Part shown: piece after piece, positions 1 to 5,545 of the stretch
Numbering within the stretch: the first letter of the stretch is position 1
How the letters are laid out: each line of letters opens with the position of its first letter
Assembly: GCA_002314465.1 (NCBI GenBank)
Contig: DCGA01000052.1
Location: 2,833 to 10,564 of the forward strand
Length of the DNA: 7,732 nt
Origin: a bacterium UBA1790
GTDB lineage: Bacteria > Bacteroidota > Bacteroidia > Bacteroidales > Muribaculaceae
Direction: 5' to 3'
Notes under the pieces: model-generated
Database searches by the model: none
What the model was told of the DNA's origin: nothing
Seen by the model: only the letters and a program-made list of their open reading frames with translations
Position numbers and translations under genes: made by a program

Positions 1-642
1 ATTCTGCCTGAGCAGCGCGACCTCGACACTCTCATCGACACCGTTTGCAAGATATATGACGCCCTGCTCGAGACCGAGCAACTCGTATATGAGGCTTTCC
101 CTCACATCACACCCCGTCTGCCCCGCGGCATCAAGATTATCCACACCGAGGAACTCCTTCGCGAGTACCCCGATCTCACTCCTCGTGAGCGCGAAACCGA
201 GGCTGCACGCAAGTATGGCGCAATCTTCCTCGTGGGCATCGGCGGCAAACTGAGCAATGGCGAGCCTCACGACGGACGCTCACCCGACTACGATGACTGG
301 AGTACACCCAATGGCGACGGCTTTGTGGGTCTCAACGGCGATATCATCGTTTGGGACAGTATTCTTAACTATCCTGTGGAACTGTCTTCTATGGGTATCC
401 GTGTGGACAAGGAAGCATTGTTGCGCCAACTCGAATTGGCTGGTGAGATGGAACGCACCAAGTTGCCGTTCCACTCCATGTTGCTCAACGACCAACTCCC
501 GCAATCTATGGGTGGTGGTATAGGGCAGAGCCGCTTGTGCATGTTCCTTCTCCAGAAGGCTCACATCGGCGAGGTCCAGGCAAGCATCTGGCCCCCTGAG
601 CAGGTGGAGCAATGCCGCCAGCACGGTATCACCCTCATGTAA
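1..642 (+). CDS. asnA: Aspartate-ammonia ligase (asparagine synthetase A), C-terminal part
   Basis: AsnA makes L-asparagine from L-aspartate, ammonia and ATP (giving AMP and PPi) in the cytoplasm; its fold is related to class II aminoacyl-tRNA synthetases. Frame 1 is open from the first base to the TAA at 640-642, giving 213 residues. The family is usually about 330-345 residues, so the N-terminal third lies outside the window. Recognisable AsnA signatures are LVGIGGKLS (about 229-255), the PDYDDWSTP block (about 283-309), GLNGDIIVWDS, SSMGIRVD (385-408) and the motif-3-like GGGIGQSR (511-534), followed by a conserved end containing IGEVQASIWP. These match the E. coli enzyme closely as I recall it. 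The ATG at 232 is internal and not a start. The next gene lies 121 bp downstream with its own candidate promoter, so asnA probably ends its transcription unit here, though I see no clear GC-rich terminator after it. Confidence 0.96.
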   Translation: MLPEQRDLDTLIDTVCKIYDALLETEQLVYEAFPHITPRLPRGIKIIHTEELLREYPDLTPRERETEAARKYGAIFLVGIGGKLSNGEPHDGRSPDYDDWSTPNGDGFVGLNGDIIVWDSILNYPVELSSMGIRVDKEALLRQLELAGEMERTKLPFHSMLLNDQLPQSMGGGIGQSRLCMFLLQKAHIGEVQASIWPPEQVEQCRQHGITLM

Positions 643-682
643 ATGATTTTATCGGTTTTTTGTTGATTTTTCTGCTATTTTG

Positions 683-713
683 TTTGTTTATTCGCATTTT
701 ATTACTAATTTAG
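683..713 (+). promoter_or_regulatory. Candidate Bacteroidetes-type promoter for the lipoprotein gene
   Basis: TTTG at 683-686 is followed after 19 nt by TAATTTAG at 706-713. This resembles the Bacteroidetes consensus TTTG-N19-21-TAnnTTTG with one mismatch in the -7 element (TTAG for TTTG). It would start transcription near 720 and leave a leader of roughly 45 nt rich in A and T. That leader has no Shine-Dalgarno sequence and ends in an A-rich stretch before the ATG at 764, as is usual in this phylum. The rest of the asnA-lipoprotein gap (643-763) is AT-rich and holds nothing else I can name. The region is so AT-rich that a chance match is possible. Confidence 0.4.
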
Positions 714-763
714 CGCAATAAGTCAATATTTTTTTAATTATTAATCTTTAAAAAACAAAAATC

Positions 764-1219
764 ATGAAGAAATTATTATTTGCAATTGCCGCAATGGCTA
801 TGTTTTCTTTCACAGCATGTACAGGTGGTGCCGAAGGTGAGGCTGCTAAGACTGATTCTGTAGCTGCTGAAGCTCCCGAAGCTGTTAAGGCTGAAACTCC
901 CGCTCCTACAGGCGATGCTGAGGCCGATGCAAAGGCTGTTATCGACTACATGAAGGCTAAGATTGAGAACGCTCAGACTGCCGAAGACTTCCTGGGACTG
1001 GAAAAGGATATTACTCCTATGATGGAAGCATTTGAGAAGGCTTATGCCGAAGGTGACGCAAAGAAGAAATTTGACGAGGCTGGTGAGAAGTACTTGAAGG
1101 AAATCGGCTTCAACTTTGAGCAGGCTATGGAAGACTGGATGAAGAATCATCCCGATGAGGCTAAGAAAGCTCTTACAAAGTCTCTTGATGAGAAAGTTGC
1201 CGAAGAAGCTGCTAAGTAA
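764..1219 (+). CDS. Small acidic lipoprotein of unknown function
   Basis: This 151-residue protein has a typical lipoprotein signal peptide: MKK, a hydrophobic stretch to about residue 16, then F-T-A-C with Cys19 as the lipidated residue. The mature part is about 133 residues. Residues 20-55 are a low-complexity Ala/Glu/Thr/Pro-rich stretch, probably a flexible tether. From about residue 53 to the end the sequence is charged and strongly helix-prone (Glu/Lys/Ala with regularly placed Phe, Met, Leu and Tyr), with no transmembrane segment after the signal. It is therefore likely membrane-anchored and facing the periplasm or the outer surface. I recognise no domain or enzymatic motif and assign no function. 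Many codons are T-ending (GCT, GAT, ACT), in contrast to the C-ending preference of asnA beside it, which could reflect high expression or different ancestry. The gene faces the GTPase gene and is separated from it by a hairpin terminator. Confidence 0.85.
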   Translation: MKKLLFAIAAMAMFSFTACTGGAEGEAAKTDSVAAEAPEAVKAETPAPTGDAEADAKAVIDYMKAKIENAQTAEDFLGLEKDITPMMEAFEKAYAEGDAKKKFDEAGEKYLKEIGFNFEQAMEDWMKNHPDEAKKALTKSLDEKVAEEAAK

Positions 1220-1245
1220 TCAACAGTCACGGAATATATAAAACA

Positions 1246-1272
1246 AGCCCCGGTTCTTAACGAGCCGGGGCT
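1246..1272. terminator. Bidirectional intrinsic terminator between lipoprotein and GTPase genes
   Basis: An 11-bp stem (1246-1256 paired with 1262-1272, one G-U pair) closes a 5-nt loop TTAAC; the lower 8 bp, AGCCCCGG/CCGGGGCT, are perfect. It lies 26 nt after the lipoprotein stop and just past the stop of the minus-strand GTPase gene. On the minus strand it is followed by TTGTTTTATAT, a reasonable U-tract. On the plus strand the following AATTATTTATT is weaker but still AU-rich. It probably ends both convergent transcripts. Confidence 0.85.
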
Positions 1273-1291
1273 AATTATTTATTATTGAGAG

Positions 1292-2638
1292 TTACTCAAG
1301 ACACGCGTCGAGGTCGGCGGCAATCTGCTTCTTGTCGAGTTTCTGACCGATAAACACGATTTTTATCATGCGATCGCCCACTTCCTCGTCCCAGTCGCGC
1401 ACTACACCGGGCTCGCGTTGCATCAATTGATACAACTCCTCGGGGGGCATGGTTGCAAACCACAAGCCGCTCTCGCGCATGGTCTTCTGCACACCGGCCT
1501 GCTCAAAGAGGTATGACATGTCGGGTGTTACGCTGAAGTAGCATATACCCTTGGCGCGGATAACGTTGCGCGGCCATTTGGTAGCAACGAAGCGGTCAAA
1601 TTTCTCGAGGTTAAACGGTTTGCGGCGGTAATACACGTATGTGCCGATGCCATATTCCTCCACCTCGCCGCCGTCGTGATGGTGATGATGATGATGGTGG
1701 TGATGGCCGTGTTCTTCCTCGTCGTGGTGATGGTGCTCGTGCTCGTGCTCATCATCATCGTCGTGATGATGATGATGGTCGCATTCCTCGCCCTCTTCGT
1801 GGTGGTGTCCGCATTTTTCGCACACTTCATCGTCGTCATCATCATGATGATGATGGTGGTGATGCTCATGTTCGTCGTGGTCATCATCGTCGTCTTCGTG
1901 CTCGTCGACAACGCCCTCAATCTTTTGCACCCATGTTGCCGATGTCGCAACGCCGTCGTAGGTAAACATGCCGGTGTTCACGATTTTCTCAAGGTCTACC
2001 TCGGCATAGTCGCATTCGATAATCTGCGCCTTGGGTTGCAGGGCTTTGATAATCTCTTTCACACGCTTCAGTTCGCCCGGCTCAACCATCGACACCTTGT
2101 TGAGCAGCACGATGTTGCAGAACTCAATCTGTTGGATAATCAGGTTCTCGATATCCTCCTCGTCAAGACCCTTGCGGGTGAGTGCCTTGCCGCAGTCAAA
2201 TTCGCTCTGCATTCTCAGTGCATCGACCACGGTTACAATGCAGTCGAGTCGGCCAAAGCCAAACTTGGTGAATTCGGGACCCATGGCGGGAATGTTGCAT
2301 ATAGTCTGCGCAATGGGTTCGGGTTCGCATATGCCGCTGGCTTCTATCACGATGTAGTCAAAGCGGTCCATCTTGAGGATGTCTTGGATTTGCTCCACGA
2401 GGTCCATCTTGAGCGTGCAGCATATACAGCCGTTCTGCAATGCCACGAGGCTATCGTCCTTTTGTCCCACGATACCGCCCTTCTGGATAAGGTCGGCATC
2501 GATATTCACCTCGCCTATGTCATTAACGATGACGGCAAACTTGATGTTTCGCTCGTTGGTGAGGATGTGGTTCACAAGTGTTGTCTTGCCGCTGCCCAGG
2601 TATCCGGTAAGCAGCAGTATTGGTGTTACGTTTGTCAT
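1292..2638 (-). CDS. COG0523/CobW-family G3E GTPase with large His/Asp-rich metal-binding insert (probable metal chaperone)
   Basis: G3E GTPases of the COG0523 group use GTP to deliver or insert metals, often zinc, into client proteins in the cytoplasm. With the start at 2638 (MTNVTPIL) the protein has 448 residues. Walker A, GYLGSGKTT, is at 12-20. The family's metal-binding CxCC motif (CICC) is at 71-74, and a Walker B/switch region with IVIEASG is at about 96-102. The G4 position reads NKVS (180-183) instead of the usual NKxD. Residues 246-321 are a low-complexity insert with 35 His, 17 Asp and 16 Glu in 76 positions, plus CEKC at 273-276 and Cys286. A CobW_C-type domain fills about 329-448. 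I prefer the 2638 start because family members begin just before the Walker A strand and a TAnnTTTG element lies 21 nt upstream. An in-frame ATG at 2680 and an open frame to 2755 give longer but unlikely forms. No cobalamin genes are adjacent, so a zinc-type role is more likely than CobW proper. The substrate is inferred. Confidence 0.93.
   Translation of the reverse strand: MTNVTPILLLTGYLGSGKTTLVNHILTNERNIKFAVIVNDIGEVNIDADLIQKGGIVGQKDDSLVALQNGCICCTLKMDLVEQIQDILKMDRFDYIVIEASGICEPEPIAQTICNIPAMGPEFTKFGFGRLDCIVTVVDALRMQSEFDCGKALTRKGLDEEDIENLIIQQIEFCNIVLLNKVSMVEPGELKRVKEIIKALQPKAQIIECDYAEVDLEKIVNTGMFTYDGVATSATWVQKIEGVVDEHEDDDDDHDEHEHHHHHHHDDDDDEVCEKCGHHHEEGEECDHHHHHDDDDEHEHEHHHHDEEEHGHHHHHHHHHHDGGEVEEYGIGTYVYYRRKPFNLEKFDRFVATKWPRNVIRAKGICYFSVTPDMSYLFEQAGVQKTMRESGLWFATMPPEELYQLMQREPGVVRDWDEEVGDRMIKIVFIGQKLDKKQIAADLDACLE
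1676..1903 (-). repeat. Imperfect trinucleotide-rich tract coding the His/Asp/Glu insert
   Basis: On the coding strand this stretch is mostly CAT/CAC and GAT/GAC/GAA/GAG codons, so it reads as an imperfect triplet microsatellite. The longest pure His run is 10 codons (1676-1705), followed by runs of 7, 5, 4 and 3. CAT and CAC are mixed, so the repeat is not perfect at DNA level. Every unit is a multiple of three, and length changes by slippage would keep the frame. It lies wholly inside the GTPase gene between the G domain and the CobW_C domain. Confidence 0.85.
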
Positions 2639-2659
2639 TGTCTTTTCAATTTGGTCATG

Positions 2660-2667
2660 CAAAGTTA
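2660..2667 (-). promoter_or_regulatory. Candidate -7 element for the GTPase gene
   Basis: The minus strand reads TAACTTTG here, an exact match to the Bacteroidetes -7 consensus TAnnTTTG. Its 3' end is 21 nt before the chosen ATG (2636-2638). Transcription would start near 2653-2655 with a short A-rich leader of about 16 nt. I see no good TTTG/TTG -33 element at the expected distance, so it may be weak or depend on an activator. The element lies inside the longer open frame that runs to 2755, which argues against that longer start. Confidence 0.5.
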
Positions 2668-2769
2668 CTGCTTTTTTCATTAAAGTTGTTCTTCGGGCCC
2701 AAAGTTTTTTTATGGCTGTATTCTTAATTCTTTCCCGCGTTGCGCCGCGTAACAAACTTTTACTTTTTG

Positions 2770-2794
2770 GCGACCAAACGCGTTGTTTCGTCGC
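2770..2794. other. Imperfect inverted repeat in the divergent intergenic region
   Basis: GCGAC (2770-2774) pairs with GTCGC (2790-2794), and inside it AAAC (2776-2779) pairs with GTTT (2785-2788). One C/C mismatch separates the two stems and the loop is GCGTT. It has no T-tract on either side that would make it a good terminator and no gene ends here, so an operator-like dyad or a chance structure is more likely. Confidence 0.3.
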
Positions 2795-2853
2795 GTTTCT
2801 ACAAGATAAGATGACAAAAACTAACAGGTTCGGTAATTATTATTGGTTTGTTT

Positions 2854-2874
2854 TTCCAAAAGCAGTTCCAAAAG
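2854..2874 (+). repeat. Short direct repeat TTCCAAAAG x2 upstream of promoter
   Basis: TTCCAAAAG occurs at 2854-2862 and again at 2866-2874, a 12-bp period, with a CAG between the copies. The second copy ends about 32 bp before the -33 element of the T9SS-cargo gene. Its position would suit a transcription factor binding the same face of the helix, but nothing identifies such a factor and a 9-bp pair may be chance. Confidence 0.3.
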
Positions 2875-2906
2875 TCAGATGCTGCTGTATAAAATGCCGT
2901 TAAATA

Positions 2907-2937
2907 TTGCACATTTTTGCATGAAATTGTATTTTTG
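2907..2937 (+). promoter_or_regulatory. Bacteroidetes-type promoter for the T9SS-cargo gene
   Basis: TTG at 2907-2909, 20 nt of spacer, then TATTTTTG at 2930-2937 match the Bacteroidetes housekeeping promoter pattern with a perfect -7 element and usual spacing. Transcription would begin near 2943-2945, giving a leader of about 70 nt with no Shine-Dalgarno sequence before the ATG at 3016. The words TTGCA, TTGCA and TTGTA recur at 2907, 2917 and 2927, exactly 10 bp apart, across the promoter. Confidence 0.65.
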
Positions 2938-3015
2938 TAACTTGTTTTTGCCCCTATTATTTTATAGTGACTTGTATTTTATCATTTGGGAATTTTTAAT
3001 TGTATTATTTTTGTT

Positions 3016-5457
3016 ATGAAAAAGTGCATCTATTTGTTTGTAATGGCTGTATTGTCATTCACAGCGAGTGCCGAAATCTCTTCTGTGGATTTGGCGCGTC
3101 AGGTCGATTTTGAACTTGGCAAAAAGTACACCGAGGCAACTGCTGATGTTGCTTCAAGTCGCACATCGTCTTCTAAGAAGGCCCCGTCGCTTAACGCTGC
3201 TCCAGCCGATATCGCTGGTCAGTATGTTTTCACATCATTCAATCGTGACACCATCAATACCAGTGGTTTGATTACCATCACAGCAGGTACTACATCTGGT
3301 ACTTATCAAGTTACAGGTCTCCATAGTTTACAAAGCGAACCTGTAACCGGAACTTATGCCAACGGCAAACTTACAATTGCTGCTGGACAGGTTGGATATA
3401 ATCATTCCACTTATGGAGACATCGCCCTATATCCAATGGTCAACAATACCCAGTATAGTACTGCCGAGGACATCGTTCTTGAGTTTGACGAAAGCGGTAA
3501 AGTTGAGTTAACTTCGGGTGTTGGTTTCCTCATGCTTATCACATCGGGCACCTACGAGGGCTATAGCTTTGGCCGCACTCTTACTAATGGCTATAATGCT
3601 TACGCAGCCAATGGCGATATTACAAGTCATATGGTAAACTCGGATACCTCGGATGCAGACCCCGCAAGCGAAACATATCCTACTTTTACAGGCTTTTATG
3701 AGTATAAAGGTAGTCAGTATGCTAAGGTTGCTGGTATTGACGACATGACGTTCTTCACCATTTTGATTAATAGTGACAATTCGGTCCAGGTTGTTCAAGA
3801 GCCCAGGCATTATCATAGTTCTACATACAAGGTGGCTTATCCGTGCCAACTTGTATACAATGAAACAAGTGGTAGTTTGAACTTTTATCCGGCAATGGGT
3901 CCCACCGGCACCATTGACTACGATGCGGGAACAATTACCCTTGACATGTGGGGATTCTTCATGGAGAATGCATCAACTTCTGGCTCGTATGCAGTTCTTA
4001 ATGGCCGTAAGTACCCCTCGGTCATCACATTCACAGGTCACACAATCATTGATCCTCCCGCAGAACCCGAAATCCCCGAAAGCACCGAGTTCAGCTGCAC
4101 TTCAACTCCTTATTCTAAGTTTATTGAGAACAGTCAGGTAAACTCTTATAAGAATTCGTTGTCGATTTCACTCAAATCTGGAGTCGCATCAACACTTGCA
4201 AATAAATCACGATATATCTATCGCACAAACAAGGCATCAGGTGAAAAGACACTTGTATGTACACTTAATTTCACTAAATCAAGCAACAAGTATTACTGCA
4301 CTCCTACTTACAATTCGCCCATGGCGACCAGCAATTCTTTGCGCTATGACGCTACTGCCCTTAGTACTTCTCGTGTCAATGTGACATCAACTACAAGCAA
4401 AATCACAGTCAACGACTACTTTACAGCTTCTACTGCCGATGGTGGTGACAAGGCCGGTACTTATGTTTACACTATAGAGAACGGCACAACAGTAGGTAGA
4501 GTTGCTACTGTTCCTGTTTACGCTGCTACGGTTTATGCTTGGCCAACAACACAAGAAGGCCCTGACGCATATACCTCGGAGCAGATTGCTGCCGATACCG
4601 ATCACGCTCTTGAAGCCCAGGATGCTTACACAGTATACCTTGAGGATTACAGTGATGGAATTGAAAGCATACAGATGTATCAAGACCATAGTTCGGTGGG
4701 TACTGCCGATTTCTACTATGCTTATGTCGTTTCTTCTGATGTTACGCAAAGCACCGGTTTTTCTGTTGCGCTCAAGGTTGGCAACAATTATTACGGAACC
4801 AACGAGGCTACTGCCTATGCTGCTGTCCTTGGCGATGTTTATGCCTACGATAAAGTTAAGTCAGAGGCTACTTTCAACAACGGAAGCCGCTACTTTACTT
4901 GCTTGCTCAATGCAGCACTCAACTCGGCCCAGGGCGTTTCTTACGAAACAACCGGAGGTGGCTACCGTGTATGGCGCACTTGCGATACAAGTGATGTGTA
5001 CTATGAAGACCTCGGCAATCGTGCTAACGACTATTTGTTCTTCGACAACGTGGGCCTTGAAGAATCTTCTATGGCGATGAGCGGAATCGGTGGCGAGAGC
5101 CTCAAGCATGGCGGCTCGACCTACACTTCTGGCACTTTCGGCTCGTCAACCGAGGCTCCTACAGTGACAATGCGTATACGTGCTTACTACAAGGCTGCAA
5201 GCAGTGCGTCAGCTCCCCGCAAGGTGAAGGCAAAAGATACCGACGAGGTTTACTCTATTGCCGAGACTCTTCTCGAGGTTAGCTTCGCCGAGAACGTTGT
5301 TACTGGCCTCAAGGAGGTTACTGGTGTTCGCACAATTAAGGGAATCAACTATTACAACGCTGCCGGTCAGGTAAGCAACGCTCCCCACGATGGTGTTAAC
5401 ATCGTTGTTACAACCTACGAGGACGGCACAACCTCAACTCGCAAGATTGTTCGCTAA
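3016..5457 (+). CDS. Large exported protein with T9SS type A-like C-terminal sorting domain, function unknown
   Basis: From ATG 3016 the protein has 813 residues. An in-frame TTG at 2986 would only add ten residues ahead of a good signal peptide, so I reject it. Residues 1-19 form a Sec signal (MKK, hydrophobic core, cut after ASA19). Residues 45-65 are a Ser/Lys/Ala-rich linker. About 66-345 are beta-rich, with alternating Thr/Ser/Tyr/Gly strands including GTYANGKLTI (112-121) and GTIDYDAGTITL (298-309), which may be two related beta-barrel or sandwich units. A Pro/Glu linker (347-358) leads to further beta-rich, possibly Ig-like regions (360-730). A Lys/Arg-rich spacer near 735-742 precedes a final module of about 45 residues with INYYNAAGQ and GVNIVVTTYEDGTT, ending in RKIVR. 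That ending closely resembles T9SS type A sorting domains, which are cleaved as cargo crosses the outer membrane. I see no catalytic motif. It is probably secreted or surface-attached, as an adhesin, binding or matrix protein; that role is inference. Confidence 0.85.
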   Translation: MKKCIYLFVMAVLSFTASAEISSVDLARQVDFELGKKYTEATADVASSRTSSSKKAPSLNAAPADIAGQYVFTSFNRDTINTSGLITITAGTTSGTYQVTGLHSLQSEPVTGTYANGKLTIAAGQVGYNHSTYGDIALYPMVNNTQYSTAEDIVLEFDESGKVELTSGVGFLMLITSGTYEGYSFGRTLTNGYNAYAANGDITSHMVNSDTSDADPASETYPTFTGFYEYKGSQYAKVAGIDDMTFFTILINSDNSVQVVQEPRHYHSSTYKVAYPCQLVYNETSGSLNFYPAMGPTGTIDYDAGTITLDMWGFFMENASTSGSYAVLNGRKYPSVITFTGHTIIDPPAEPEIPESTEFSCTSTPYSKFIENSQVNSYKNSLSISLKSGVASTLANKSRYIYRTNKASGEKTLVCTLNFTKSSNKYYCTPTYNSPMATSNSLRYDATALSTSRVNVTSTTSKITVNDYFTASTADGGDKAGTYVYTIENGTTVGRVATVPVYAATVYAWPTTQEGPDAYTSEQIAADTDHALEAQDAYTVYLEDYSDGIESIQMYQDHSSVGTADFYYAYVVSSDVTQSTGFSVALKVGNNYYGTNEATAYAAVLGDVYAYDKVKSEATFNNGSRYFTCLLNAALNSAQGVSYETTGGGYRVWRTCDTSDVYYEDLGNRANDYLFFDNVGLEESSMAMSGIGGESLKHGGSTYTSGTFGSSTEAPTVTMRIRAYYKAASSASAPRKVKAKDTDEVYSIAETLLEVSFAENVVTGLKEVTGVRTIKGINYYNAAGQVSNAPHDGVNIVVTTYEDGTTSTRKIVR

Positions 5458-5489
5458 CGAATCGGGCGCTTAGCCCATCCGATAAATAA

Positions 5490-5526
5490 AAAGGCCATAG
5501 TGCATAAATCATGCACTATGGCCTTT
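5490..5526. terminator. Strong bidirectional intrinsic terminator between T9SS-cargo and GH89 genes
   Basis: A perfect 16-bp stem (5490-5505 with 5511-5526) closes a 5-nt loop AAATC. It lies 33 nt after the plus-strand stop and 20 nt after the minus-strand stop. On the minus strand the stem ends in a T-rich tail, TTTTTATTTAT. On the plus strand the stem's own TTT is followed by CTGTTTGC. The position between two converging genes fits shared termination. Confidence 0.92.
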
Positions 5527-5545
5527 CTGTTTGCTTACCAACGAT

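Larger units (their letters stand above)
2668..3015. other. Divergent intergenic region between the GTPase gene and the T9SS-cargo gene
   Basis: About 350 bp with no convincing gene separate the two divergently transcribed genes. The left part carries three AAAGTT words at 2661, 2682 and 2701. Then comes a local GC-rich patch with four CGCGT words (2736, 2746, 2779, 2792) and an imperfect hairpin (2770-2794). It is followed by a direct repeat TTCCAAAAG (2854-2862 and 2866-2874) and by the promoter of the right-hand gene (2907-2937). The last 80 bp before the ATG at 3016 are AT-rich leader. Open frames crossing the region are low-complexity or lack a plausible start, so I treat it as regulatory or spacer DNA. 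Confidence 0.6.

Noticed and set aside
1292..2638. A cobalamin-biosynthesis role (CobW proper)
   Set aside because: No cob/cbi genes are near and the CxCC motif with a His-rich insert is shared by zinc-type COG0523 proteins. The CobW label alone does not support cobalamin synthesis.
1676..2683. Plus-strand open frame (335 codons) opposite the GTPase gene, beginning with runs of Met and Val
   Set aside because: It is the complement of the His/Asp tract and of the G domain. The Met/Val/Ile-rich start that looks like a membrane segment is an artefact of reading CAT/GAT repeats on the other strand.
2639..2755. N-terminal extension of the GTPase to an ATG at 2755 or 2680
   Set aside because: The added 39 residues are basic and unrelated to the family, which starts just before Walker A, and the candidate -7 element at 2660-2667 would lie inside the coding sequence.
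2373..2903. Plus-strand open frame crossing from the GTPase gene into the intergenic region
   Set aside because: Most of it is antisense to the conserved G domain, the remainder is low-complexity intergenic sequence, and it has no promoter or family resemblance.
2986..3015. TTG start ten codons upstream of the T9SS-cargo ATG
   Set aside because: The ATG at 3016 begins a textbook signal peptide (MKK plus hydrophobic core). The extension would put a hydrophobic stretch ahead of the positive n-region.
5461..5483. Second small inverted repeat (ATCGG/CCGAT) after the T9SS-cargo stop
   Set aside because: Only 5 outer pairs with a poorly matched centre. The adjacent perfect 16-bp hairpin explains termination.
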